A DNA stretch of 8,221 bases from Prevotellaceae bacterium (GCA_031290375.1 JAITNR010000176.1:1-8221); one strand, 5' to 3'; shown: positions 1 to 7,220, counted from the first letter of the stretch. The notes: generated by a model not told the origin, from the letters alone. Program-made: numbers and translations.

Positions 1-402
1 TGGATACGCATCGCTCTGAAATACAAGGTCGTTCTATTAAACAAACCGTTGATTTATTATAATCAGGATGTGGAACAGGCAAATCGGGCAATCGGTCAAA
101 AATTGCACAAGCCGGAAAACCATATGCTTTTTGCGCTGCAAGAACTTTATAATCAGGAACATTCCAATCCACAACTTAAACAACTTATGGACAATCTTCG
201 TGTTTATGGACTTTTTCCCTACTATTTGAACAAGGGAACACGACAACACGCTGTAAATGAGTTAAATAGAGTAGATTGGGCAAAACAACCGGAAAGCGAA
301 TACAAAAAATATTACAAAACACCGATTTTTGTGCATCGTATTAAATTGAAAATAAGAGGAATAGGTGGAAAAATAATAAGAAAAATAATATGCAAAAATT
401 AA
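1..402 (+). CDS. Glycosyltransferase family 2, C-terminal part (5' truncated)
   Basis: The frame is open from the first base of the window and ends at TAA 400-402, giving 133 residues of a longer protein. The visible start, WIRIALKYKVVLLNKP followed by LIYYNQDVEQANRA, matches my recollection of the acceptor-side end of the GT-A domain in Bacteroidetes GT2 enzymes, where an ED-x-DLW-RIAL segment is followed by a YYNQDV segment. The catalytic DxD and nucleotide-binding half lie upstream of the window. The tail is basic (IKLKIRGIGGKIIRKIICKN), as is common in membrane-associated GT2 enzymes. It would transfer a sugar from a nucleotide donor to a growing surface glycan on the cytoplasmic side. 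It overlaps the next gene by 13 bp, so the two are probably co-translated. TTG at 49 could be read as a start, but the family match extends upstream of it, so it is an internal Leu codon. Donor and acceptor cannot be told. Confidence 0.8.
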   Translation, partial: WIRIALKYKVVLLNKPLIYYNQDVEQANRAIGQKLHKPENHMLFALQELYNQEHSNPQLKQLMDNLRVYGLFPYYLNKGTRQHAVNELNRVDWAKQPESEYKKYYKTPIFVHRIKLKIRGIGGKIIRKIICKN

Positions 403-1445
403 TAAATAAGGGAAATATTAAGGTTATTTCCGCTTTTGATGTTGAGGAAAAAAAATTGATTGATTTTTACGGCAAAGTATTTGAACCCCGAATGAAATAC
501 TTGCCTGAGTGCTGGAAATGGCTTAGTCGCAGCGACTTCTATCAAAACCGTATTCCGCTTGTGATAGAAAATGGTGGTCAGGTTATTGCTCACAACAGTA
601 TGATACCGTTTTTTATCAGTCTTGAGGGCGAACTCCACACAGCTGCGTGGTTTATCGACTTTAAGATTTTGGACGAATATCGACAACAGGGACTTGGCAA
701 TATTTTAATTGAAGAGAGCGTTAAATTGCCTGATTGCTGCCTTGCTTTTTGCAACGAAAAATCTATCGGAGTAGTAAAAAAAATTGGTTGGATAGAGGGT
801 TTCAATGCTTTTCAGCATTTTAATTTCATATACCCATTCAATCACCCGATGTTTGAAAGAAAACTTCCAGGTTTAGTTCGTAAAATACTGAATATCACTA
901 CTTATTCCTTCTTTTTTGTATTTTATACGATAAACTCTTACAGCAAAAATTTATATAAACTTGAAAAATTAACTAACGAAAATTTTGCCGAATTTTATAA
1001 AAATTTTAAAAATAAAAGTGAAAATATTGAATGTTTTACAACTCCTGTTAGAGATACAGAGTTTGTCGAGTGGCGAATTTTAAACTCGCCAAATCGAGAT
1101 AAATATTTTCTGTATGAGTGTGAAAATTTTAGTGCTATTGTACTGATTAACAACAATCACGGCTCTTATATTGATATTCTTTGGGTGTCGGACAACAGCA
1201 ATAAATTGGAAATCAGAAAGATGGTAGCAACTTTGGGCTTGTATGGGCTGAAAAACAAAATCGCATATATTCGTTTTTACACCTCTAACAGAGAGGTTTC
1301 TGATTATTTAAAGAAAAAAAACTTGTCAAAAATTAGACATCTCCGTTTTGCATATTTTGCAAAAGACAAGCAAATTTTTGAAAAAATGAAGAAAACAGCC
1401 TTTAATTTTGAATTATTGGATGGTGACTTTGAATACATAAGATAA
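390..1445 (+). CDS. GNAT-family acyltransferase of a polysaccharide cluster
   Basis: This 351-residue protein has a GNAT-like N-terminal half. A beta-rich stretch (IPLVIENGGQVIAHNSMIPF, residues 55-74) leads to AAWFIDFKILDEYRQQGLG (85-103), which carries the acetyl-CoA pyrophosphate-binding pattern R98-Q-Q-G101-L-G103. The second half has VEWRILNSPNRDKYFLYE (226-243), which resembles the second, non-canonical half of tandem-GNAT proteins found near O-antigen and capsule genes. The likely role is N- or O-acylation of an amino- or deoxy-sugar, or of a lipid-linked intermediate, in the cytoplasm; the acceptor is unknown. The start ATG 390 lies inside the end of the GT2 gene (13-bp overlap), and the polysaccharide deacetylase begins 4 bp after its stop, so all three appear to form one operon. 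The family call rests on the motif and the predicted fold pattern, and the function is inferred from the neighbours. Confidence 0.7.
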   Translation: MQKLINKGNIKVISAFDVEEKKLIDFYGKVFEPRMKYLPECWKWLSRSDFYQNRIPLVIENGGQVIAHNSMIPFFISLEGELHTAAWFIDFKILDEYRQQGLGNILIEESVKLPDCCLAFCNEKSIGVVKKIGWIEGFNAFQHFNFIYPFNHPMFERKLPGLVRKILNITTYSFFFVFYTINSYSKNLYKLEKLTNENFAEFYKNFKNKSENIECFTTPVRDTEFVEWRILNSPNRDKYFLYECENFSAIVLINNNHGSYIDILWVSDNSNKLEIRKMVATLGLYGLKNKIAYIRFYTSNREVSDYLKKKNLSKIRHLRFAYFAKDKQIFEKMKKTAFNFELLDGDFEYIR

Positions 1446-1449
1446 AAAA

Positions 1450-2367
1450 ATGAAAAGAAACTTAATCATAAATATGCATGTTGTGGATAATCCGCAATGG
1501 TTTGAACACACAGTTTTGTGGCTGAAATCTAACTATACAATGGTCAGTTTAAGCGTGTTTGAGGACAAAAAGAATTACTCGAAACGCCAATCACTCTGCC
1601 ACCTTACTTTTGACGATGGAGATTTGACTTTTTACACCGTTGCCTTTCCTGTTCTCAAAAAGCACAACGTTCCGGTAACGATTTTTGTGTCGCCTGAGAA
1701 AATTGTGTCGCACAAAAATTTCTGGTTTCAGGAAATTGAAGGCTACGACACGGTGAAAATGGCTGAAATTGTGTCAAACAACTCCCTTATCCCGTTTGAG
1801 ATGGCAAAAGAATACGGGATGCACGCCGTATTAAAATGCTTTGAGATTGAAAAAATTAACGAGTTCATAAAAATCTACCAAACTCATACTGACACACCAC
1901 CAAAGGAATTTAGAAATATGAATTTGGATGAGATTTTGGATGCAAAAAATTCAGGATTGGTTACAATTGGAGCGCATACGCTCAGCCACCCGATTTTGGA
2001 CAACGAAACAGACGAAAAATGTGAACAGGAAATTGCAGTTTCAATCTTGAAACTCAGTGAATTAATAAACGAAGAAGTTCGCTATTTTGCCTATCCAAAT
2101 GGTATACCAAATTTAGATTTCGGGGAGCGAGAAAAGGAAATTTTGAGGGAAAACCATATAAAAATTGCCGTTTCCACTGAACCGAATTTTGCAACAAAAC
2201 GTATAGATGAATTTGCATTTCCTCGCAAAGGTATTACCTACGGCAACATTCGTTTTATAAAATTCAAACTGTTTTTGGGTAAATCTTGGAATTTTGTAAA
2301 AAATATCCAAAAATTGTCAGAGAGAAGAAAAAGGGAAATTTTGAGAAAAAAATTGTATCTTTGCTAA
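1450..2367 (+). CDS. Polysaccharide deacetylase (NodB homology, carbohydrate esterase 4-like)
   Basis: This 305-residue protein has the main NodB motifs. TFDDG at 53-57 supplies the catalytic base Asp55 and the metal ligand Asp56. HTLSH at 176-180 supplies the metal ligands His176 and His180. RYFAYPNG at 211-218 is motif 3. Between motifs 1 and 2 is an insert of about 90 residues (roughly 85-170) of the kind seen in Bacteroidetes deacetylases from glycan clusters. There is no signal peptide and no membrane segment, so it probably acts in the cytoplasm on a lipid-linked or nucleotide-linked sugar rather than on mature wall polymer. The usual late His motif (motif 5) is not evident near the C-terminus. 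The tail is strongly basic (residues 285-301), which may help membrane contact. It starts 4 bp after the acyltransferase stop. The pairing of an acyltransferase with a deacetylase suggests that acyl groups on the glycan are edited. The substrate is unknown. Confidence 0.85.
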   Translation: MKRNLIINMHVVDNPQWFEHTVLWLKSNYTMVSLSVFEDKKNYSKRQSLCHLTFDDGDLTFYTVAFPVLKKHNVPVTIFVSPEKIVSHKNFWFQEIEGYDTVKMAEIVSNNSLIPFEMAKEYGMHAVLKCFEIEKINEFIKIYQTHTDTPPKEFRNMNLDEILDAKNSGLVTIGAHTLSHPILDNETDEKCEQEIAVSILKLSELINEEVRYFAYPNGIPNLDFGEREKEILRENHIKIAVSTEPNFATKRIDEFAFPRKGITYGNIRFIKFKLFLGKSWNFVKNIQKLSERRKREILRKKLYLC

Positions 2368-2401
2368 CGCAATGGAGGTTACAGCAACGGCGGTTGCGTT
2401 A
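2365..2401 (+). terminator. Stem-loop starting at the deacetylase stop codon
   Basis: TAACGCAA (2365-2372) is perfectly complementary to TTGCGTTA (2394-2401), with a 21-base loop. The stem begins with the TAA stop of the deacetylase. A competing tighter hairpin is GCAAC (2384-2388) with GTTGC (2393-2397) around GGCG. There is no run of T after it, so it is weak as an intrinsic terminator. It could instead protect the 3' end of the message or partly terminate upstream of the decayed gene. Confidence 0.3.
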
Positions 2402-2441
2402 ATTCCAAAAGTAGATATAAAATACTGATATTTAGTATATT

Positions 2442-2573
2442 ATGAAGTTTTATAACAGAGAAAAAGAAATTAGATTTTGAAAAATTTTGCTTGAAAAAAA
2501 ATCGATTGAAATAATCAAAAAATATCACGACTATTCCATTGAATATAAGGGACTTTCGTTAGAGGATATGTAA
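2442..2573 (+). pseudogene. Scar of an AAA ATPase gene, only the two ends left
   Basis: ATG 2442 opens MKFYNREKEIRF followed by TGA (2478-2480). In the same frame the next 30 codons read to the end IEYKGLSLEDM and TAA (2571-2573). 'MKFYNRE-E' is the usual opening, and 'YKGLSLEDM' a usual ending, of a Bacteroidetes family of archaeal-type AAA ATPases (about 370-390 residues) as I remember it. Here the whole ATPase core, including Walker A and B, is absent and the two ends are joined after about 12 codons. The simplest reading is an internal deletion of roughly 1 kb from a gene once sitting in this cluster. It cannot make a working ATPase. The family assignment comes from memory of end sequences and has not been searched. 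Confidence 0.6.
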
Positions 2574-2590
2574 TCAAAAGTTAAAATGAA

Positions 2591-3697
2591 ATGAAAATTG
2601 CATATTTATTGGGGGCATTGCGACCGGGCGGAACAGAGACACTGTTACTTGACATATTTCGGAATGCAAAAACGGCAGAATATCAGTTTATTGGCATTCA
2701 TCGCAAGACCGGCGAGCACAAAGAGGCGTTCTACGCAACAGGGCAAAAACTTTACAGGCTTGCACCACGCTTTCCGTTTGATCCAATGTATCTATATCGA
2801 CTGCGTAAATTGATAATAACCAATAATATAGACATAATACACGCACAGCAAACGCTGGATACTTTTTATGGTTGGCTGGCTACTGTTGGTTTGAAAATCA
2901 AGGTGGTGCAGACATTTCACGGGTTCGACTATTTTAAGAAAAAAAGCCCTTTTCTTTCGTTTATGGCAAAGCATACTGACAAAAATTTATTTGTAAGTAA
3001 TTATCAGAGAAATTATTACACAAAAAAATATAAACTCAACCCAGAGAAACAGCAAACGGTTTATAATGGCATCGCTTTTGAAAAAATTGACAAATGGAAA
3101 GAACTAACACCCCTGTTTGAAGACGATTATAAAGGTTTGCTAACAGGGTCTGTGGGAAATTTCACAGATGTACGTTCGCAGATAATAATTTGCCGAACAT
3201 TAAAACTTATGGCTGAAAAAGGGGTTGATTTTCGTTTTGTTTTTGCAGGTTCGCGTATTGACAGCCAAGCATATTTATACGAAGAGTGCATTGATTTTTG
3301 TAAAAAAAACAATCTGCTTAACACAAAAGTTTTTTTTCTTGGCATACGGGACGATGTGCCAAATATTCTCAAACAGTTGGATGTTTTTATTTACAGCACC
3401 AACCACGACTCGTTCGGTATCGCCGTAATCGAAGCCATAGCCGCAGGTATTCCCGTTTTTGTGAACGATTGGGAAGTTATGTTGGAAATCACTGAAAATG
3501 GCAAATTTGCCACCATTTTTGAAACAAATAATGAAAACGATTTATGTGAAAAATTTTTATTATTTTTGCACGATACAAAAAGCTGTGAAAACCGTGTAAC
3601 CGAAAATGCTGCAACAATTCGTCAAAAATTTTCCATTAAACAGCATATCAATGAATTGGGAAAACAATATGAACTAATGTTAAATCAAAAATCGTAA
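2591..3697 (+). CDS. Glycosyltransferase family 4 (GT-B fold)
   Basis: This 368-residue protein shows the two Rossmann halves of a GT-B enzyme. The N-terminal half has MKIAYLLGALRPGGTET with the glycine pair at 13-14, then DIIHAQQTLDTFYGWLA (81-97) and QTFHGFDYF (107-115). The C-terminal half has GSVGNF (186-191), FVFAG (216-220) and the donor-binding region HDSFGIAVIEAIAAGIPV (272-289). The usual E-x7-E pair is D273-x7-E281 here, a conservative change seen in some members of this subgroup. It would transfer a sugar from a nucleotide donor to a lipid-linked glycan at the inner face of the membrane. The start is ATG 2591; the ATG at 2586 stops at once in another frame. There is no clear Shine-Dalgarno site. 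It lies 17 bp after the ATPase scar and 12 bp before the membrane protein gene, so those two genes are probably co-expressed. Substrate is unknown. Confidence 0.9.
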   Translation: MKIAYLLGALRPGGTETLLLDIFRNAKTAEYQFIGIHRKTGEHKEAFYATGQKLYRLAPRFPFDPMYLYRLRKLIITNNIDIIHAQQTLDTFYGWLATVGLKIKVVQTFHGFDYFKKKSPFLSFMAKHTDKNLFVSNYQRNYYTKKYKLNPEKQQTVYNGIAFEKIDKWKELTPLFEDDYKGLLTGSVGNFTDVRSQIIICRTLKLMAEKGVDFRFVFAGSRIDSQAYLYEECIDFCKKNNLLNTKVFFLGIRDDVPNILKQLDVFIYSTNHDSFGIAVIEAIAAGIPVFVNDWEVMLEITENGKFATIFETNNENDLCEKFLLFLHDTKSCENRVTENAATIRQKFSIKQHINELGKQYELMLNQKS

Positions 3698-3707
3698 ATC
3701 AAAAACG
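3681..3707 (+). repeat. Short imperfect tandem duplication at a gene junction
   Basis: TAAATCAAAAATCG (3681-3694) is followed directly by TAAATCAAAAACG (3695-3707), the same sequence minus one T. It is flanked by ATGTTAAAT (3677-3685) and GTGTTAAAT (3710-3718). The GT4 stop codon TAA (3695-3697) is the first base triplet of the second copy. This is probably a local slippage or duplication product that set the end of one gene and the start of the next. Confidence 0.6.
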
Positions 3708-3709
3708 TT

Positions 3710-5116
3710 GTGTTAAATTATCTTCCTAAATATATTTCAACCCGTGCCATCGTTGCGTACTTTGTTGCGCTGGTATTGTGTTCGTTCGTATTTTTGGGCA
3801 AATCGCTTGACTTTTTTTTTATGTTCACAGGAGCATTGTCTGTTACATCATTTTTTTATTTGAGCAATACACTTACTATTCAGTGGCAAACCATAAGAAT
3901 CAAGACTTTTACTCAAAAAATATTTATTATTGGATTTATTGTCAGAGTTTGCTGGGTAGTTTTCAGTTATTTCTACTATATAAAAAATACAGGACAGCCT
4001 TTTGAATTTATGGCGGCAGACTCGATGGGATACCACGGTGGCGGAATTAATGTTAAAAATTTGATTCTTACAGGTAGTTTCTCAAACTGGGATATGTTTC
4101 AAAAAGGAGCGTACTCCGATAGCGGATTTATGTTGATACTTGGATTGGAATACATTTTTACCGATGATTCCATATTTTGGGCAAGAATAATCAATGCGCT
4201 TTTCAGTGCCTACATGAGCGTACTGATTTACAAGATTGCCAAAAACAACTTTGGCGAATCCACAGGCAGAATTGCAGGAATTGCCGCGATGCTTATGCCT
4301 AATTTTATCTATTACTGCGGACTTCACGCAAAAGAAACGATAATGATCCTCCTTACCGTATTGTTTATCGAACGCATTGATAACATCTTACGAAATAAAG
4401 ACTTCAAATTATTGTCTATTGTGCCTGCGATGTTTGTAGGATTGTCTTTGTTTTTATTCCGAACGGTGCTGGGTGTAACGGCATTTATATCAGTGCTAGC
4501 AGCTATTCTTCTTGCCTCTTCCAAAAAAACCAAGTGGGGTAACCGATTGGCATTAGGATTTTGTGCTACATTGTTCATTTTTAACATTGTAGGGAGTAAA
4601 ATTATGTATGAAATTGAGACCGTGTGGGAACAAAAAGGTACTAATCAGCAGATAGGAATGGAAGGGCGAGCACAGAGAAAGGGAGGGAACGTTTTAGCTA
4701 AATATGCCACAAAATCAATTTTTATACCACTGATTTTTACTATTCCGTTTCCGACTTTAGTCAATAGCAATCAGCCCAACCAGCAAATAATGAATGGAGC
4801 AAATTTTGCCAAAAACATTATGTCTTTCTTCGTAATTTTCGGACTTTTAATGCTTCTTAGAAAAAACAAGTGGCGAGAACATCTATTGATTATCTCGTTT
4901 TTACTTGGATATTTAGCAGTGATTGGGCTAAGCAATTTTGCTCATTCCGAGCGGTTTCACATGCCGTCTTTACCCTTTGCCCTGATAATAGCCTCGTGGG
5001 GAATTTCGCAATTTACCAACAGACAAAAGACCTGGTTTGACTTTTGGGTAGTATCCATGGTCATAGCTGCCATCGGCTGGAACTACATTAAACTCAAAGG
5101 AAGAGGCTTAACTTAA
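3710..5116 (+). CDS. Polytopic membrane protein, GT-C/GT39-like glycosyltransferase
   Basis: This 468-residue protein has about 11-13 hydrophobic segments, for example near 12-30, 34-52, 70-92, 154-175, 186-202, 207-221, 236-252, 253-270, 280-296, 366-384, 390-408, 418-432 and 445-460. The loop after the third segment contains ADSMGYHGGG (103-112). An acidic residue followed by Tyr-His in this first large loop resembles the catalytic-loop pattern of dolichyl/undecaprenyl-phosphate sugar transferases (GT39/ArnT/PMT_2). HAKETI (206-211) and HSERFHMP (412-419) are further polar loop motifs. It would transfer sugar from a polyprenyl-phosphate donor on the periplasmic face, or be a related glycan membrane protein; a polymerase is less likely. 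The start is GTG 3710. The frame is the same as that of the GT4 gene, separated by its stop and four codons. No ATG start fits without removing the first segment. The specific function is not established. Confidence 0.65.
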   Translation: MLNYLPKYISTRAIVAYFVALVLCSFVFLGKSLDFFFMFTGALSVTSFFYLSNTLTIQWQTIRIKTFTQKIFIIGFIVRVCWVVFSYFYYIKNTGQPFEFMAADSMGYHGGGINVKNLILTGSFSNWDMFQKGAYSDSGFMLILGLEYIFTDDSIFWARIINALFSAYMSVLIYKIAKNNFGESTGRIAGIAAMLMPNFIYYCGLHAKETIMILLTVLFIERIDNILRNKDFKLLSIVPAMFVGLSLFLFRTVLGVTAFISVLAAILLASSKKTKWGNRLALGFCATLFIFNIVGSKIMYEIETVWEQKGTNQQIGMEGRAQRKGGNVLAKYATKSIFIPLIFTIPFPTLVNSNQPNQQIMNGANFAKNIMSFFVIFGLLMLLRKNKWREHLLIISFLLGYLAVIGLSNFAHSERFHMPSLPFALIIASWGISQFTNRQKTWFDFWVVSMVIAAIGWNYIKLKGRGLT

Positions 5117-5133
5117 GCAAACCGGTTGCTTAA
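5113..5133. terminator. Bidirectional stem-loop at the convergent gene junction
   Basis: TTAAGCAA (5113-5120) and TTGCTTAA (5126-5133) form a perfect 8-bp stem with the loop ACCGG. The palindrome contains the TAA stop of the plus-strand membrane protein gene (5114-5116) and the TAA stop of the minus-strand gene (5130-5132). It is the only structure in the 13 bp between them. T-tracts are short, so it may act as a modest terminator in both directions or as a message-end stabiliser. Confidence 0.6.
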
Positions 5134-5615
5134 TTCCTAACTTTTATCCTGCCGTCATACATAACCCCTTTCTTTTGGGGACTATTTACCAGAATAGTGC
5201 AATAACCGTCATAATATACGTTCAAAACGATGTCGTATTTGCTTGCTTGTTCGGTTTGAACAGCAATTTTTATTTTCCACAGACCCTGTTTTTTTTTCTC
5301 TTTCGCATTATATTTTACTATGGGGGCGTTCAGTTTAACGTTGCTCTGAGCTGCTGTTTCATAATTATCGTTTCTGATAAAATAGGGAAAATCAACTTCG
5401 ATTTTATCGTTTTTTATCTTCAAAAAATGGGTAGAGAAAAGTTCAAGTAAAGACGAATTTTCTCTATAAAGATTAAGAATATCAATGCGATAGTCTTTAG
5501 CCGTCAGAATTTCTGAAACCCTGTTTTGATAATCTGAAGTTGTGGTTGATTGAGCAAAAATGTTTCCACAATTGAGCAAAAAAAATGCTACGAATGACAA
5601 ATAAATTTTCTTCAT
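5130..5615 (-). CDS. Secreted DUF4251-like protein
   Basis: This 161-residue protein begins with a signal peptide (MKK, hydrophobic IYLSFVAFFLL, then an AxA-type site at NIFAQ, residues 18-22), so it should be exported to the periplasm or outer membrane. A lipobox is not convincing, since the Cys16 context LLNC does not fit the consensus. The mature part has VDFPYF (74-79), then GLWKIKI (111-117), YDIVLNVYYDGYCTILVNS (127-145) and MYDGRI (152-157). This order matches the Bacteroidetes DUF4251 family as I recall it; its function is unknown. I choose ATG 5613-5615. A consensus promoter box lies just upstream (5643-5650), and the longer frame from 5699 would put 28 residues before the signal peptide. 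However, ATG 5699 overlaps the stop of the preceding gene as ATGA, so some coupled translation is possible. It is the last gene of the minus-strand group. Confidence 0.75.
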   Translation of the reverse strand: MKKIYLSFVAFFLLNCGNIFAQSTTTSDYQNRVSEILTAKDYRIDILNLYRENSSLLELFSTHFLKIKNDKIEVDFPYFIRNDNYETAAQSNVKLNAPIVKYNAKEKKKQGLWKIKIAVQTEQASKYDIVLNVYYDGYCTILVNSPQKKGVMYDGRIKVRN

Positions 5616-5642
5616 CTCTAACTTATGAATTTGATTTTTTTG

Positions 5643-5650
5643 CAAAGTTA
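5643..5650 (-). promoter_or_regulatory. Bacteroidetes -7 promoter box for the DUF4251-like gene
   Basis: The minus strand reads TAACTTTG followed by C, an exact TAnnTTTG box, 28 bp upstream of ATG 5615. That leaves a leader of about 20 bases. The -33 element is poor: TTTAG lies about 15 bp upstream instead of TTTG at 19-21. It supports an internal promoter and the downstream start codon. Confidence 0.55.
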
Positions 5651-5695
5651 TAAAAAAATATGAAACTAAATGAAATATTTTGTGTAATTCACGTA

Positions 5696-6727
5696 TCATA
5701 GCAAAATCACAGGTTCAGACGTAACTCCGTTCCTCACATCAAAAACAGGCACGGAAATATCTTCTTTTAGCCTGCTTGTCAGAATATCGCTATCCAAGAC
5801 GTAGCCCTGTGGTGAAGTAGGATTTACGGTTACGGCGATGAGATTTGTCTTTTGCAAAACCTGAACAATTACGCCTAATGCCCGCAGTAAATTAAATTTC
5901 TCCTGCGAAAGAAAAATGTTTGTAAAATCCTTTGTAATCAATAATATACCTTTAAGAATATTCTTTTTGTACAAAAAATCAACAAGTTTGTCTGACACTA
6001 TACCTGCCACAAAAACAGTTTTGGAACGCTTAATTTTCTCAATATCTTCAGCCGAAAGGGTTGAGATATTTAAACCCGATTTTACATCCAAATTGTGTAA
6101 AGCGTTGTTTTCGATACACCAGATACCTGTTTCAATTGGGGTTAGCAGTTTGCTCAAACTCTCGTTGACTTTGGGCAGGGCAATCAGTTTGCAGACAAAT
6201 TTTGTTTTTCTGACAAGCACTTCCATATTGGCGGAAAATGCGGCACCCGTAGCCAAAATAACGGCATCAGTAACGGCAGGCGAGGCAAGCGACCTGCGGA
6301 ACAAAGCCCCATCCACTACCGTCAAATCCGCACCAAAGGCGGTATTTTTTTCAATAATTTTTCTCAATGTATATGTGTCGGTAGCACCCGAAAGCAGAAT
6401 TTTACCTTCGTTTTTTGCCTTTGCAGTAATCAGACGTCCCAAAATTGACGTACCATTTGCTACATCAAGCACTTCGGCAGAAAACTGTTTTTGTTTAAAA
6501 TAATTTTCGGTGGTAACAAAAATCATACCCTCATAAACTGTTATCTCAGGTTTGGAAGTTTGACTAACGGCGTCCGTGCCTTCGCCATCAACACCAATGG
6601 AGGTTACGGCAACGGTTCTATCGCTGTTTTTCAACTGCGACAGCACCCAATTTAGAGTTTCGGTTTTGCCTGTATTCTTCTCTGTGCCGATTATTGAGAG
6701 GCTTTTATATATTTTATTTACCTCCAT
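5696..6727 (-). CDS. P-loop NTPase, KamB-like (lysine 5,6-aminomutase reactivase subunit) protein
   Basis: This 343-residue cytoplasmic protein has a Walker A motif GTEKNTGKT at 14-22 directly after a beta strand (KSLSIIG). It then has VAVTSIGVDGEGTDAV (39-54), the segment TSKPEITVYEGM (57-68), and a Walker B-like strand and acidic turn LTVVDGALFRRSLASP (135-150). The combination of an ENTGKT-type loop, 'TSIG-DGE' and 'DGA-RRSLASP' resembles KamB as I remember it. KamB works with the MutS-like KamC to reactivate the B12-dependent lysine 5,6-aminomutase of lysine fermentation. No kam genes are in the window, so a related but different NTPase role is possible. The start is ATG 6725-6727, which overlaps the end of the thioesterase gene by 10 bp (ATGGAGGTAA), so translation is probably coupled. 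The stop overlaps a possible ATG of the next gene as ATGA. Confidence 0.6.
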   Translation of the reverse strand: MEVNKIYKSLSIIGTEKNTGKTETLNWVLSQLKNSDRTVAVTSIGVDGEGTDAVSQTSKPEITVYEGMIFVTTENYFKQKQFSAEVLDVANGTSILGRLITAKAKNEGKILLSGATDTYTLRKIIEKNTAFGADLTVVDGALFRRSLASPAVTDAVILATGAAFSANMEVLVRKTKFVCKLIALPKVNESLSKLLTPIETGIWCIENNALHNLDVKSGLNISTLSAEDIEKIKRSKTVFVAGIVSDKLVDFLYKKNILKGILLITKDFTNIFLSQEKFNLLRALGVIVQVLQKTNLIAVTVNPTSPQGYVLDSDILTSRLKEDISVPVFDVRNGVTSEPVILL

Positions 6728-7125
6728 AAAAGATAATCCTTAAAAGCTTCATCAAATATGTTTGGCTTGGACACTTTGCCGTTAATTACCGAAACCACCT
6801 CGACCACACCCTTTGTACAGAGCGTTTTTTCGGGGAGACGGTAAATATCCTGCTTGAAAAAGTATTTCAGTCCCTCTCTTTCGATAGAAACACGACTAAG
6901 AAACGTGTCAGACCCTCTCAGAGAATTTTTGTAGCTAATTTGCACGTTTCTGACAATGGGCAAAATATTTTGTTCGGTCAAATCTATGAGTCTCAGCCCG
7001 CACTGCTCCATAAATTCGTGTCTTGTGGTTTCAAAATAATGCAAATAGTTGGCATTATTCACAACGCCCTGCGCATCACACTCGTAATCGCGCACCTTCA
7101 TCTCTATTTCAAAAAACGGACTCAT
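6718..7125 (-). CDS. Acyl-CoA thioesterase, 4HBT/YbgC-like hotdog fold
   Basis: This 135-residue protein has the hallmark of 4-hydroxybenzoyl-CoA thioesterase-like hotdog enzymes: RDYECDAQGVVNNANYLHYF (12-31) with the catalytic-type Asp17, then a helix ETTRHEFMEQCGL (32-44). The rest is the beta sheet, with VRNVQISYKNSLRGSD (58-73) and VVEVVSVINGKVSKP (107-121). It hydrolyses an acyl-CoA thioester in the cytoplasm; the acyl group is unknown. The start chosen is ATG 7123-7125, which gives the normal family length. The longer frame to 7278 adds 51 residues with no resemblance to the family, and both promoter boxes lie inside or at its start. It is the first gene of the minus-strand operon and overlaps the KamB-like gene by 10 bp. 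Several amino-acid fermentation pathways use hotdog enzymes, so a shared catabolic role is possible but inferred. Confidence 0.87.
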   Translation of the reverse strand: MSPFFEIEMKVRDYECDAQGVVNNANYLHYFETTRHEFMEQCGLRLIDLTEQNILPIVRNVQISYKNSLRGSDTFLSRVSIEREGLKYFFKQDIYRLPEKTLCTKGVVEVVSVINGKVSKPNIFDEAFKDYLLWR

Positions 7126-7220
7126 TGTGTCTTCGATTTTTTTTTCGTTTAACTTCTCTGTTTGTTTGTCTTTTTTAATATCTATCCGGAGTGACTGGTT
7201 ATAACAAATAAAACAAAGCG

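Noticed and set aside
2356..2364. TATCTTTGC at the end of the deacetylase gene looks like a plus-strand -7 promoter box.
   Set aside because: There is no TTTG or TTG at 17-23 bp upstream (the nearest is 12 bp away), and it lies in coding sequence, so I do not call it a promoter.
2371..2390. AATGGAGGTTAC(A)GCAACGG resembles AATGGAGGTTAC(G)GCAACGG at 6596-6615 in the KamB-like gene.
   Set aside because: It is a single 20-bp near match with no extension on either side, so chance is the simplest explanation. It was not called a gene fragment or repeat family.
5916..6503. A 195-codon plus-strand frame opposite the KamB-like gene.
   Set aside because: It is an antisense shadow. The minus-strand frame has the Walker A motif, a coupled start and family features.
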